Under the pieces are notes generated by a model. It made no database searches. It saw only the letters and a program-made list of their open reading frames with translations, and was not told the origin of the DNA. Shown in pieces: positions 50,725 to 59,799 of a stretch of 64,000 bases of DNA (positions are counted from its first letter, which is position 1; the number at the start of each line of letters is the position of its first letter). The stretch covers positions 1,880,438-1,944,437 of the forward strand of contig NZ_LMUS01000006.1 in the NCBI RefSeq assembly GCF_009765835.1. The letters are read 5' to 3'. The DNA comes from Granulicella sp. L56 (lineage in GTDB: Bacteria; Acidobacteriota; Terriglobia; Terriglobales; Acidobacteriaceae). The translations under genes and the position numbers were made by a program.

Positions 50725-51669
50725 TCAGTGCGAGTGGCCGTGGTGGTGGTCGTGTGCGCCGACAGCTTCCAGCTCCGGCGGAGCGCTGCAGCCATGCGTG
50801 GTCTCGCAGCCCCGGGTCTCAAACTGAATCGTCGTATGGTGGATGTGGAAGCGGTCGCGCAGGGCGCAGTTGATGGCTTCGAGGATGCTGCTGCACTCCG
50901 ACATCGGCATCTCCGGAATCGTCACATGGCTGGCCAGCGCGCGCGACTGCGAGCCGAGCGACCAGATATGCAGATCGTGGACGTTGACCACTCCCGGAAC
51001 CGATTGCATGGCCTCGCGCACCGCGCCTAACTGAAGATTGCGCGGCGTGCCTTCGAGCAAAATATTCAGTGTCTCGCGGACGATGCCGACTGAACTCCAC
51101 AGGATCATGGCGGCGATGATGATCGAGAGCACCGGGTCGATCCACGTCATGCCGGTAAACAGGATCGCCGCGCCGCCGACGATGACCGCGGCGGTCGAGA
51201 GCGTATCGCCCAGCATGTGCAGAAAGACACTGCGGATATTGACGTCGCCTGAGAAGCGCCACAGCAGCGTGGCCACCGTACCGTTCATCACTACACCCGC
51301 CGCCGCGACATACATCATCAGTCTCGGCTGCACCGCAACCGGCGTGCTGAGGCGGTGGATGGCGGCGATGGCGATCCATGCGGCGAGCACGATCAGCGTG
51401 AGCGCATTGACGAAGGCAGCGAGCACACCGGCGCGCTGGTAGCCAAAGGTCTTCTCTTCCGTAGCAGGCCGCGCCTGAAAGTAGACAGCGACAAACGAGA
51501 GGACGATGGCCAGCAGGTCGGAGACGTTGTGCCCGGCCTCAGAGATAAGGGCCAGCGAATGAGCGCGGATGCCGAAGACGAAGGTCGCGACGACATAAGC
51601 GAGGGTCAGCCCCATGGAAAACTGCAGGACGCGCTGCATCTTGCGGTTAGGGGTGGCGACCATGTGCAT
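50725..51669 (-). CDS. Cation diffusion facilitator, zinc-type exporter
   Basis: An inner-membrane metal/proton antiporter with six segments. The metal site shows HxxxD in both halves: HNVSD in segment 2 and HMLGD in segment 5, a pattern linked to zinc. A C-terminal cytoplasmic domain (VNVHDLHIWSLGSQSRALASH) follows, and the protein ends in a His-rich tail HDHHHGHSH. It has 314 residues. It converges with the esterase gene across a repeat pair. Zinc or cobalt specificity is inference from motif and tail. Confidence 0.93.
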   Translation of the reverse strand: MHMVATPNRKMQRVLQFSMGLTLAYVVATFVFGIRAHSLALISEAGHNVSDLLAIVLSFVAVYFQARPATEEKTFGYQRAGVLAAFVNALTLIVLAAWIAIAAIHRLSTPVAVQPRLMMYVAAAGVVMNGTVATLLWRFSGDVNIRSVFLHMLGDTLSTAAVIVGGAAILFTGMTWIDPVLSIIIAAMILWSSVGIVRETLNILLEGTPRNLQLGAVREAMQSVPGVVNVHDLHIWSLGSQSRALASHVTIPEMPMSECSSILEAINCALRDRFHIHHTTIQFETRGCETTHGCSAPPELEAVGAHDHHHGHSH

Positions 51670-51725
51670 GGTTCAAGTGTAATCCTGCCCCGGACGCGGT
51701 TCAATGCGCACGAGCAAAACAGGAA

Positions 51726-52202
51726 TCAAGCCATTTCGCGATCCTGCGCGTTGTGGTCATGGGGATGCGGACTAAGTCGGAGGCCGCTCCACGATTCCGA
51801 GACGATGATGCTGTTGCCGGGGTTATGCATGTCGTAGCGCACCTGGATGGGCAGGTCGGCGCGAACATCGCGGACATGCTCGGCGAGGCCGCTTACGTCC
51901 TGGGCGCACTCGTAGCTGACGCCCGCGATGCGGTAGTTGTAGACGATAATCAGCGGCCCGGAGTTCGAACCAGCTTGCCCATCCTGTTGAACCGGCGCGT
52001 CGGTGATGCTGCCGTCGGTGATGCGGCCGATGCTGGCGAGCAGCTCGCGGCGCTCCCGTTCAATCTCTTCCGCACTTCGCCGTGGCCGTCTCAGGGCGTA
52101 CCAGGCAATGCCGGCGACGGCGGCGGCCCCAATCGCAACGGCGGCGGCGTTGCGCGGAGAACGGAGGTGGAGCGGCAGATGCAATGAAATCAAGGAAAGC
52201 AC
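51726..52202 (-). CDS. Membrane protein with DUF3592-like domain
   Basis: One membrane helix (about residues 17-34, AAAVAIGAAAVAGIAWYAL) is followed by a basic RRPRRSAEEIERERREL segment. A beta domain then runs to the end: IVYNYRIAGVSYECAQDVS, then IQVRYDMHNPGNSIIVSES. The latter looks like the DUF3592 pattern of a Y-x-Y strand and a Y-D-P/H-N-P turn. Role unknown. The start is uncertain: GTG 52202 is a reasonable choice, but longer frames and TTG codons nearby are possible. It has 158 residues with this start. Confidence 0.68.
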   Translation of the reverse strand: MLSLISLHLPLHLRSPRNAAAVAIGAAAVAGIAWYALRRPRRSAEEIERERRELLASIGRITDGSITDAPVQQDGQAGSNSGPLIIVYNYRIAGVSYECAQDVSGLAEHVRDVRADLPIQVRYDMHNPGNSIIVSESWSGLRLSPHPHDHNAQDREMA

Positions 52203-52470
52203 AGAGGGTCTCTGCCCAAAAGCATAGCCTATCGCCGGTGAGCAGACGATGATTCTGTGGCACGAATCGTGTCCGACAATATTCTGCTGCGTCAAAAGGG
52301 AACAGTCACTCCTCGCGGCAGGACGCTGCGCGGTTTCGGACTTCGGAGAAAGTAACGGAAAAATGCGGTATCAGCCGCTTTCGCTCCAAAAAGCGACCCC
52401 AGTCGTGCCGGGAGGCGGTCGATTTCCAGTAGAATTTGCTTTGGCGCATCCGCGCATGAGGACAAGGTTT

Positions 52471-53055
52471 ATGGCATCGGCGATGGCGAATATCGAGGCA
52501 CTCAAGGGAACGCACCAGGAATTGAAGACGCGGATGGAGAAGTCGGTCGAGGACTTCCGGGCGAACCTGCTCTCAGCGCGTACCGGGCGGGCGAATGTCC
52601 ACATGCTCGACCAGATTCGGGTGGACTACTTCGGCACCGAAACCCCGATCGCCCAGATGGGCCAGGTCAGTACCCCGGAGCCGACGCTCATTCTGGTCTC
52701 GCCCTACGACATGGGCATGGTCTCGGCCATCGAGAAGGCCATCCGCACCTCGGGGACCGGTCTGAACCCGATGTCTGACGGCAAGGTGATCCGCGTTCCT
52801 GTGCCTCCCATGACCGAGGAGCGGCGCAAGGACGTGGTCAAGCAGTTGAACAAGACGCTCGAAGACCACAAGACCGCCATCCGCAGCATCCGGCGCGACG
52901 GCAACGACCAGATCAAGAAGGCAGCCAAGGACAAGCTCATCTCCGCCGACGACGAGAAGCGCGCCAACGAAGAGGTGCAGCAGTTGACCGACACCGAGAT
53001 CAAGCGCATCGAGGAGCTGTTCAAGGCCAAAGAAAAAGAAGTCATGACCATCTGA
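52471..53055 (+). CDS. frr: Ribosome recycling factor
   Basis: It splits post-termination ribosomes together with EF-G. The tRNA-mimic fold shows EDFRANLLSARTGRANVHML, the hinge around VPPMTEERRKDVVKQ, and the C-terminal helix ISADDEKRANEEVQQLTD. It has 194 residues from ATG 52471, preceded by GGACAAGG. An ATG four codons later would give a family-length start too. In many bacteria frr follows pyrH, but no pyrH is here; a 170-base AT-poor leader precedes it instead. Confidence 0.95.
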   Translation: MASAMANIEALKGTHQELKTRMEKSVEDFRANLLSARTGRANVHMLDQIRVDYFGTETPIAQMGQVSTPEPTLILVSPYDMGMVSAIEKAIRTSGTGLNPMSDGKVIRVPVPPMTEERRKDVVKQLNKTLEDHKTAIRSIRRDGNDQIKKAAKDKLISADDEKRANEEVQQLTDTEIKRIEELFKAKEKEVMTI

Positions 53056-53110
53056 CCATTCGTCGGTATGACTGTCTGAGCTTCCGCAAAGGGCATCCGC
53101 ATTAAGCATA

Positions 53111-53141
53111 AGAGGGCCGGGCATCCCGTCCGGCCCTCTCT
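53111..53141 (+). terminator. Hairpin after frr
   Basis: AGAGGGCCGG (53111-53120) and CCGGCCCTCT (53130-53139) pair around a nine-base loop. Only CTC follows, so it lacks a T run. Confidence 0.65.
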
Positions 53142-53300
53142 CATGCGAATTTCCGGCGAAACGACACCGTCTGCGGGCTTCTACGGTTGCCGCTCATGCT
53201 CCGCGGAGCAGCTAAACCCCTATCCGCCGAAAGATCGAGCCCGATCTATTTTTCTAAATATGCGAAACTTATGCATAATTTTGACGTCTCTGAATTTGTC

Positions 53301-55472
53301 ATGCCCAAAAACCCTCCCCGATTAAGAGGCCCCCAAGCAATCCTTAGAGCGCTCAGTGGAATAGTGCTTACAGTTTTTACCTTGGTCATCCTGTCCGGAT
53401 GCGGCTCTGTAAATAATTCCTCAACAGGCTCCGGTTCAGGGACTGGCTCGCAAGGTTCGGGGTCAGACTCGGGGGATGGTTCAGGTTCAACGAGCAGCTC
53501 CGATACTGCTCTTACCGTGACACCCTCCATCAGCTCTCTGACCATTTATCCGGGTAGCACGCAAACCTTCAATGTAACGGTAGGAGGGAGCGGCACCGTA
53601 CCGGTCGCAGTCAGCATTACCGGACTGCCTTCGGGCATTACTGTCACTTCCTCGCCTGCTACGGTGCTGCCCGGAGCTTCGATGACGCTTACGCTCAGCG
53701 CCAGCGTCAGCGCCGATGCGGCAGCCTTCCCCTCATCCGGTCCCGCGGATGCTAACTCCGCGAGCGCAAGCACGACCGTAAGCGCCGTTGCCGGAAGTCT
53801 GACCGCAACCGCACCTCTCACCGTGGTCGTCAGCCTGTCGAATCCGGCTTTCTCGCCGGCCGCCGGACAGATCAATCTCCCGATCCTCAATATCGATACA
53901 GGCAACGTCCCGGTCATCAGTACGTCAACGGATATCAGCGGCACCATCAGCATCACCTCCCCCGATGGCAGCACAAGCTATCTGCCGGGAAGCGGCGATA
54001 CCGACAACACCGCGACGTTTCATGTGCACGGCAATACCACTGCGGTGATGCCAAAGCTACCCTACGAGATGAAGCTCGGGACCAGCGTCGATCTCCTGAA
54101 CCTGCTGGGCGTGCAATGTGGGTATGTGACCAGCGGCGGCAAGGCCACCTGTGACAAGAGCAAGACCTACATTTTGTTGGCAAACTACGACGATAAGTCG
54201 CTGCTGCACGACTGGGCCGCATCCACTTTGGCCAACACCATTCCCTTTGGCGATGGCTCCAATGGATACCTCAGCGAAGCTGCCGGGTCTCCGAGTCCAA
54301 GCGGAACCTCGGCGCTGATGCCGTGGGCCCCGCACTCGATCTTCGTTGAGCTCTTCCTGAACGGACAGTATGAAGGCAACTATCAGTTGATCGAAAAGGT
54401 GAACGTCGACAGCCACCGCGTTAATATCCCCGAGTTGACCGAGAGCGATACCTCCGGCGATGTAAGCGGTGGCTATCTGATGGAGATCGACGAGCACAAA
54501 GACGAAGCCTATATCTTTACTACACCGCAGGGAGTGCCGATCGGGCTTCAGGATCCGGACTTCACGCCCGACCTGGAGGTCCCGGCCCAGACGCAATACA
54601 TCAACCAGTATGTTGACACCGCCGAGAATGCCTTATACGGCCCTAATTTCGCCGATCCGACTTTGGGGTGGCGTGCCTACTTTGACGAAGCCTCGCTGGT
54701 GAACTTCTACATCGTCAACGACGTGATGGGCAATGTCGATGGCGGAGATTTTTATTCAAGCGTTTATCTTTACAAGACGGCCGACAACCCACTTTTGTAT
54801 ATGGGTCCGATCTGGGACTTCGATATCGCCGCCGGGAATGTCAACTATCAGCCAATCGTAAGCCCGACCGTGCCGTGGATGCAGGCGGCGGCGCCTTGGT
54901 ACAAACAACTCTTCACCGATCCTGCTTTCGCCGCCGACGCTAAAACGCAGTGGAACACGTTGAAGAGCAACGGCGTCTTTACGAACTGGGTTGCGTCGAT
55001 CCAGCAGCAAAGTACGGTGCTTTCGCAGTCAGCCCAGAACAACTTCACCCGGTGGCCGATGATCGGAGAGACGGTGTGGCCCAACCCTTCCGCCCAGGCT
55101 AACTACGCGGACTCGGTCTCTGCATTCACAGACTGGGTTAATCAGAGGATCGGTTACCTCGACGCGGTTCTCAATGGCGAGACCCAAAGCACGGTGCAGA
55201 TCGTCAAGGGGCCCGCTACGGCGACCAGAGGCGATTCCGTGACATATACGATGCATGTTCAGGGTGCAGGCGACACTCCGTCCGGCAGTGTCAAGCTACT
55301 GCTGGCGGGCCATGTCGTGGGCACTGGCGATCTCGACGGAGCAGGAAACGTAATCATCACTGCAACTGCGCCCATTACCGGCAACCTATATCCTTTGGCT
55401 GTCTATGGCGGAGACCGGCACCACGCGATCGCGCAGGCATCCTCGCATGGGTCGGCGGTCGCGAACAACTGA
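53301..55472 (+). CDS. CotH-kinase family lipoprotein
   Basis: Residues 1-34 form a lipoprotein signal (VILSGCGS, lipidated Cys34). A Ser/Gly-rich linker (37-67) and an Ig-like domain (about 71-155) follow. The CotH core shows YQLIEKVNVDSHRVNI (361-376), GYLMEIDEH (about 391-399) and MGPIWDFDIAAGN (501-513). CotH proteins of spore formers are atypical protein kinases that phosphorylate surface proteins. A second Ig-like domain closes the C-terminus (about 645-723). It has 723 residues. The start at 53301 has no clear ribosome site; ATG 53271 is possible. Target is unknown; context gives none. Confidence 0.85.
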   Translation: MPKNPPRLRGPQAILRALSGIVLTVFTLVILSGCGSVNNSSTGSGSGTGSQGSGSDSGDGSGSTSSSDTALTVTPSISSLTIYPGSTQTFNVTVGGSGTVPVAVSITGLPSGITVTSSPATVLPGASMTLTLSASVSADAAAFPSSGPADANSASASTTVSAVAGSLTATAPLTVVVSLSNPAFSPAAGQINLPILNIDTGNVPVISTSTDISGTISITSPDGSTSYLPGSGDTDNTATFHVHGNTTAVMPKLPYEMKLGTSVDLLNLLGVQCGYVTSGGKATCDKSKTYILLANYDDKSLLHDWAASTLANTIPFGDGSNGYLSEAAGSPSPSGTSALMPWAPHSIFVELFLNGQYEGNYQLIEKVNVDSHRVNIPELTESDTSGDVSGGYLMEIDEHKDEAYIFTTPQGVPIGLQDPDFTPDLEVPAQTQYINQYVDTAENALYGPNFADPTLGWRAYFDEASLVNFYIVNDVMGNVDGGDFYSSVYLYKTADNPLLYMGPIWDFDIAAGNVNYQPIVSPTVPWMQAAAPWYKQLFTDPAFAADAKTQWNTLKSNGVFTNWVASIQQQSTVLSQSAQNNFTRWPMIGETVWPNPSAQANYADSVSAFTDWVNQRIGYLDAVLNGETQSTVQIVKGPATATRGDSVTYTMHVQGAGDTPSGSVKLLLAGHVVGTGDLDGAGNVIITATAPITGNLYPLAVYGGDRHHAIAQASSHGSAVANN

Positions 55473-55720
55473 AGCATGTCCTGTGTGAGCGAGAGTCCAT
55501 CTTCAGCTTGGCGGAGATATCGTAGAGACTGGGTCGGCCTGCGGGGAAGCGCCTTCTGCTGTTGAAGCAGCGGGACGTTTATGAAAAAGCAGTTCGCTTG
55601 AACCGAAGAAATGGCTCACGCTGACCGGCTACCGCACTCTTCCGGAGGGCCAAATGCCCCCCAAAAAATGGCATTCCCCGCCACGCGTCCGTCGAATCCG
55701 CGAAAAATTAGTCGTAGACG
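55473..55720. other. Gene-free stretch before the third PEP-CTERM gene
   Basis: I see no gene, repeat copy or terminator with a clean stem here. Confidence 0.3.
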
Positions 55721-55736
55721 TACCACTTTAGTGGTA
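55721..55736. promoter_or_regulatory. Palindromic operator candidate before a PEP-CTERM gene
   Basis: TACCACTTTAGTGGTA is a perfect 7-base inverted repeat with a two-base centre, 32 bases before the start codon at 55769. It could be a dimeric regulator site or a small leader hairpin. Confidence 0.4.
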
Positions 55737-55768
55737 TTGTGGGTCCACTTTTTTAGGAGGCTCTCTAT

Positions 55769-56578
55769 ATGGTTAATAAATACCTGGTTGCCGCCTTTGC
55801 TCTTCTAGCAGCAGCTTCCATCCCCGCTCATGCCGACTCGGTCAATCTGCTGGTCGATGACGCATCCGGCGTACTTGGCTATGTGAATGTCGACACCGGG
55901 GCTGTTACCCTGCTCGGCAACTCCGGCGTTGGATTGACGGACATCGCCTTCTCGCCAACCGGCTCTCTTTATGGCGTCGATTTTTCAAACCTGTACAGCA
56001 TCAACACGACCACCGGGCACGCATCCGAAATCGGGTCCCTCGGAGATGTCTCGAATGCCTTGGTCTTCTCTAGTTCGGGAACACTCTATTCAGCGGGGAA
56101 CAACCTCGACACCGTAGACCCGGCTACCGGACACGCAACCATAATAGGGTCGCTCACCGAAACCTCTGCTGGAGACCTCGCTTTCGTCGGCGGCCAGCTC
56201 TATCTGGCGACTTCCTCAAACCAGTTGGCCATCTTGAATGCTGCAACGGGTGCGGAAACAATCGTTGGCAATACAGGCGTGGCCAACCTGTTCGGGTTAG
56301 CCAGCCCCGACGGGAAAACTTTGTACGGTGTCGCAGGTACGGATGTCTACCTCATTGATACGTCCACTGGGGCAGCCACCTTCCTGACCAACTATGGAGG
56401 CCATGGCCTTGGGCAGGCCAATGGGGAATCATTTTTGTCCGAAGCCCAAACTCCTCCTCCGTCAGCAGTAACTCCGGAGCCATCCACATGGGTGCTTCTC
56501 GCTTCAGGCTTGTTATTTTTGGTGATGATCGCAAGATCGAACACCGTAACAAAAATGACTACCAAAACTGTTAGTTAG
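55769..56578 (+). CDS. PEP-CTERM protein with propeller-like repeats
   Basis: Signal peptide 1-22 (SIPAHAD). The body has five or six similar units of the form LYxVD...L..INTTTGHAxxIG (for example SLYGVDFSNLYSINTTTG, NLDTVDPATGHATIIG, DVYLIDTSTGAATFL). This points to a beta-propeller. The C-terminus has VTPEPSTWVLLASGLLFLVM and then ARSNTVTKMTTKTVS: the sorting motif is followed by a longer, less basic tail than usual. AGGAGG precedes the ATG. Likely a surface or matrix protein. No exosortase is near. Confidence 0.85.
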   Translation: MVNKYLVAAFALLAAASIPAHADSVNLLVDDASGVLGYVNVDTGAVTLLGNSGVGLTDIAFSPTGSLYGVDFSNLYSINTTTGHASEIGSLGDVSNALVFSSSGTLYSAGNNLDTVDPATGHATIIGSLTETSAGDLAFVGGQLYLATSSNQLAILNAATGAETIVGNTGVANLFGLASPDGKTLYGVAGTDVYLIDTSTGAATFLTNYGGHGLGQANGESFLSEAQTPPPSAVTPEPSTWVLLASGLLFLVMIARSNTVTKMTTKTVS

Positions 56579-56611
56579 GAGACGAGACCAGCGGCTTCTC
56601 TATAGCGATGC

Positions 56612-57580
56612 CTAGACTCCCTGATACACCAGCCGCGTAAACATCTCCGGACTGACGAAGCCGGTGTGCCACTTGGCATCGAACGATGCAGTAGGCTTGG
56701 CAGCGACGGCCTCGTCGATGGTGCGGCCCTGCTTCTTCAGTGTCGCTATCTTGTCGCGAAGGGCGATGAGCATGTCATGCGACTCCGAGAGCTGGTCCTT
56801 GTTGCCGATGTGGCCGTGGCCGGGGATAAGGATCGTAGAGTCGGTGCCCACGGCGAGGTTGCGTTCGGTGGCGCGAATCATGCCGTCGATGTGGCCTCCG
56901 GTCGAGTAGTCGATGAACGGATACGCCCCGCTGAACCAGGTATCGCCCGTGTGCAGAATGTCGGCGTCGGCAAACAGGACGGAGATGTCGGTGTCGGTAT
57001 GTGCCGGGTCGTAGTGGCTGAGGATGATCGCCTTGCCGTTGATCTTCATGTTGTCGTCCTTGATGAAGGTCTTGGTGGGCAGCGCGCCGATGGGCGCAGG
57101 CGGAAAGTGCGCGTTGAAGATCTCGATGAACTGCGGCGTGCTCAGGCGCTGGCGAGTCTTGTCATGCGCGACGATGATCGCTCCCGCTGCGTGGACCCAC
57201 TCGTTGCCGTCGGTGTGGTCGTAGTGCCAGTGCGTGTTGATGAGCCCCTCGATGGGATCGGGGCTGATGGCCTTCAGCGCAGCCGTGATCTGCGGGCGCG
57301 ATGTCGAGATTCCGGCATCGACCAGCAGCTTGCCCTCCGGCCCCGGCAGAACCGCGATGTTGCCCCCCGAGCCCATCAGCACGCTGATGCCGCCGCGCAG
57401 CTTCTGCGTCGTGATCTTTGCGGTGGCCGCGTCCACGCGCGCCTGCGTGACCACAATCGGCTCGGCCTGATCCTGCTGCGCGAACAGAGAGCGGGGAGCG
57501 AGCCATGCGCCGGTGGCCGCGGCGGCGGTAGTGCCAAGAAAGCGGCGGCGCGAGAGATGATTGGTCGGATGGATGGTCAT
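56612..57580 (-). CDS. Tat-exported MBL-fold metallo-hydrolase
   Basis: Twin-arginine signal SRRRFLGTTAAAATGAWLAP at about residues 10-29, so it is exported folded. The metallo-beta-lactamase site THWHYDHTDGNEW gives the HxHxDH ligands for two metals. Further His/Asp are in HTGDTWFSGAYPFID and IPGHGHIGNK. It has 322 residues. The substrate is not clear; family members include lactonases, lactamases and quinoprotein-linked hydrolases (SoxH/UlaG types differ). It is divergent from the YVTN propeller gene. Confidence 0.9.
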   Translation of the reverse strand: MTIHPTNHLSRRRFLGTTAAAATGAWLAPRSLFAQQDQAEPIVVTQARVDAATAKITTQKLRGGISVLMGSGGNIAVLPGPEGKLLVDAGISTSRPQITAALKAISPDPIEGLINTHWHYDHTDGNEWVHAAGAIIVAHDKTRQRLSTPQFIEIFNAHFPPAPIGALPTKTFIKDDNMKINGKAIILSHYDPAHTDTDISVLFADADILHTGDTWFSGAYPFIDYSTGGHIDGMIRATERNLAVGTDSTILIPGHGHIGNKDQLSESHDMLIALRDKIATLKKQGRTIDEAVAAKPTASFDAKWHTGFVSPEMFTRLVYQGV

Positions 57581-57689
57581 TGGGCCTCGTGAAGTCAGAT
57601 TGCCTGGATGGAAAAAGGAGCCGGTTGACTCGTGTAGTTGATGGCGATTCTACCAAGTCATGCAGGCAGCACGATATACTTTGCGGTCT

Positions 57690-58718
57690 ATGAAGAATTC
57701 GATCTTGTTGCGTACTGTAGTGGGCGGAGTCTGCGTCAGCTTGTTTTCCGGTGCCGGTCTGGCCCAGAACCGTCCCGGCGCTCCAGGCCACGCCGCGTTG
57801 ATCGTAGTCAATCAGGGCGAAGCCAACGTCAGCATCGTCAATCCGGCTACCGGCTCGCAACTAGGCACCGTCGCCGAGAACACCCCCGGCATCCACGGCC
57901 ACGAGGCAGCCACCTCACCCGATGGCCGGCTGGCCTATGTCCCCATCTACGGCAGCACCGGCGTCGGCAAGCCCGGGCTGAACGGCCGCTCCATGCTGGT
58001 CATCGACATCGCCAGCCGCAAGATCGTCAACAAGCTCGACTTCGGTCACGAGGTCAGGCCGCACTGCGCCGTCTACGATCCCAACACCGGCATGCTCTAC
58101 GTCACCACTGAGCTCGACAAAGCCGTCACCGTCATCGACCCCAACACGCTCAAGATCGTCGGCAAAGTTCCCACCGGGCAGGAGCAGTCGCACATGCTGG
58201 CGCTGTCGAGCGACGGCAGCCGCGGCTACACCGCCAACGTCGGCCCCGGAACTGTCTCCGTGCTCGACATGAAGGCACGCAAGACGCTGGCCATTATCCC
58301 TATCTCGAAAGATACGCAGCGTATCTCGGTCTCGCGGGACGACTCCATGGTGTTCACCGCCGATCAGACGCAGCCCCGGCTAGCAGTCATCGACACGGCG
58401 TCCAATAAGGTTAAAAGCTGGATCACACTTCCCGCAGTCGGCTACGGAACTGCCTCCACGATGGACGGACGCTGGCTACTGGTAGCGATACCTTCAGCGA
58501 ACAAGGTAGCTGTCGTCGATCTCAAGAGCATGAAGGTCGCTAAAACCATCGACGTGCCCAGCGCGCCGCAGGAGATCCTGATGCGCCCCGATGGCAAGGT
58601 CGCCTACGTCTCCTGCAATACGACTGGCCGCGTCGCCGCGATCGATCTGGTCGGCTGGAAGGTCGCGGACATCATCGCCACCGGCAAGGGCGCAGATGGG
58701 CTGGCGTGGGCTAAATAA
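57690..58718 (+). CDS. Secreted YVTN-type beta-propeller protein
   Basis: Signal peptide about 1-26 (GAGLAQN). Seven repeats of about 42 residues follow, each with a strand such as LIVVNQGEANVSIVNPATG, LYVTTELDKAVTVIDPNTL and VAVVDLKSMKVAKTIDVP. These are the YVTN/NHL-like surface propeller units. It has 342 residues. Such proteins bind partners or, in some cases, have lactonase-like activity; no catalytic site is visible. The ATG at 57690 gives the signal peptide. It is divergent from the MBL hydrolase gene, 109 bases apart. Confidence 0.87.
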   Translation: MKNSILLRTVVGGVCVSLFSGAGLAQNRPGAPGHAALIVVNQGEANVSIVNPATGSQLGTVAENTPGIHGHEAATSPDGRLAYVPIYGSTGVGKPGLNGRSMLVIDIASRKIVNKLDFGHEVRPHCAVYDPNTGMLYVTTELDKAVTVIDPNTLKIVGKVPTGQEQSHMLALSSDGSRGYTANVGPGTVSVLDMKARKTLAIIPISKDTQRISVSRDDSMVFTADQTQPRLAVIDTASNKVKSWITLPAVGYGTASTMDGRWLLVAIPSANKVAVVDLKSMKVAKTIDVPSAPQEILMRPDGKVAYVSCNTTGRVAAIDLVGWKVADIIATGKGADGLAWAK

Positions 58719-58740
58719 GCTTAGAAGCTGTCTGAAATAC

Positions 58741-59124
58741 TCAGGGCGGCAGTGTTGTCACTGCCCGCTCAGTTGTTTCCGTCGGGCTTCCAAACTGGCG
58801 CACCTCGACCGGCGCCCGACAGGCGACGACAGCCTTGCGTCCCCACGCCAGTGCCTCATCTAGATCAGCGGCTTCCAGCACCCAGAAACCGCCTATGTGC
58901 TCCTTGGTCTCCGTGTATGGCCCGTCGGTGACGAGCACCTTACCATTGGGCTGTGCTCGCAGCGACGTCGCGTTGCTGGCTGAGGAAAGGCCGCCAACGA
59001 AAACCCTGATACCCGCAGCCACCATCTCATCGTTGAGCTCGTCGATATCGCGGGACATCGCTTCGGTCTCGACGGATGGGTCGTAGTTGTCGGGATGGTA
59101 AATAGCAACCAAATACTGTGCCAT
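58741..59124 (-). CDS. YCII-related protein
   Basis: A cytoplasmic protein of 127 residues with the YCII (dimeric alpha-beta barrel) fold. It shows QYLVAIYHPDNY at the start and the family block GKVLVTDGPYTETKEHIGGF followed by LEAADLDEALAWG. In other bacteria YCII genes often sit next to an ECF sigma factor; none is here. AGGAG is eight bases before the ATG at 59124. Role unknown. Confidence 0.88.
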   Translation of the reverse strand: MAQYLVAIYHPDNYDPSVETEAMSRDIDELNDEMVAAGIRVFVGGLSSASNATSLRAQPNGKVLVTDGPYTETKEHIGGFWVLEAADLDEALAWGRKAVVACRAPVEVRQFGSPTETTERAVTTLPP

Positions 59125-59239
59125 GATTTTTCTCCTGTAACGGTCTTGGGATAGGCCGGTTGACCTGCCTTCGCTATATCGTCGAACGACCGGGCCCGAA
59201 TTCGACAAATCGTCCAGGAAATTTTGCTTCTTCCGCGCT

Positions 59240-59710
59240 TTAGGTGGTGTGGTCGAGAACGATCTTCCACCCCTTGTCCGTCTTTTCCAGCACAACGCTG
59301 AAGACTCCTTCCGCGTTGCCGCCATCTTTCTTCCCGCGCTCCAGATGATACTTGCCCACCACGATCGCAAAGTTGGCATCGAGCGTCTTCGCCTCCAGCT
59401 CTGAGAAGGTGAGCGTGCCCATGGCTGCCTTGGTCGGGTAGTCGTGCTTGTACTCCTCCACCAGACCGGCAAAGCCATGCGAGATCTGGTGCGTCACCAT
59501 CAACGTGTCGGGCGCGTCTTTGTAGGTCTGCACGAAGGCGTCGATATCACCATGGTTCCACGCCGCCTGCTGGGTCAGCAGTACTTTGACGACATCAAGC
59601 TGCTCCCGCGATGCGGTGGTAAGCGCCTGCAAATCTTGCGAGTGAGCGGCAGGCACCGCAAATAGCGCGGCGGCAACAAGAGCAAGGACAGCAACACGAG
59701 AGCGCGGCAT
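59240..59710 (-). CDS. Exported DUF4440 (NTF2-like) protein
   Basis: Signal peptide about 1-24 (AAHSQD), then an NTF2-like domain. It opens QLDVVKVLLTQQAAWNHGDIDAFVQTY, with the conserved W-N-x-G-D-I, then YPTKAAMGTLTFSEL and the C-terminal EKTDKGWKIVLDHTT. It has 156 residues. Comparable to the SgcJ/EcaC group; role unknown, possibly binding a small molecule. It lies between the YCII gene and the TMEM175 gene, all on the minus strand, with gaps of about 90-115 bases. Confidence 0.87.
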   Translation of the reverse strand: MPRSRVAVLALVAAALFAVPAAHSQDLQALTTASREQLDVVKVLLTQQAAWNHGDIDAFVQTYKDAPDTLMVTHQISHGFAGLVEEYKHDYPTKAAMGTLTFSELEAKTLDANFAIVVGKYHLERGKKDGGNAEGVFSVVLEKTDKGWKIVLDHTT

Positions 59711-59799
59711 AAGAGCACCTCAAAATTGTTACGGCCAATGTAGCAAATCCGGATTAAAGAAAAATCAGCCAATTGTCTTTTCTTTGAATTCAGCCGCAA

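Noticed and set aside
58741..59478. Longer start for the YCII gene, to 59478
   Set aside because: The extra 118 residues are a shadow of the DUF4440 gene. ATG 59124 has AGGAG eight bases before it.
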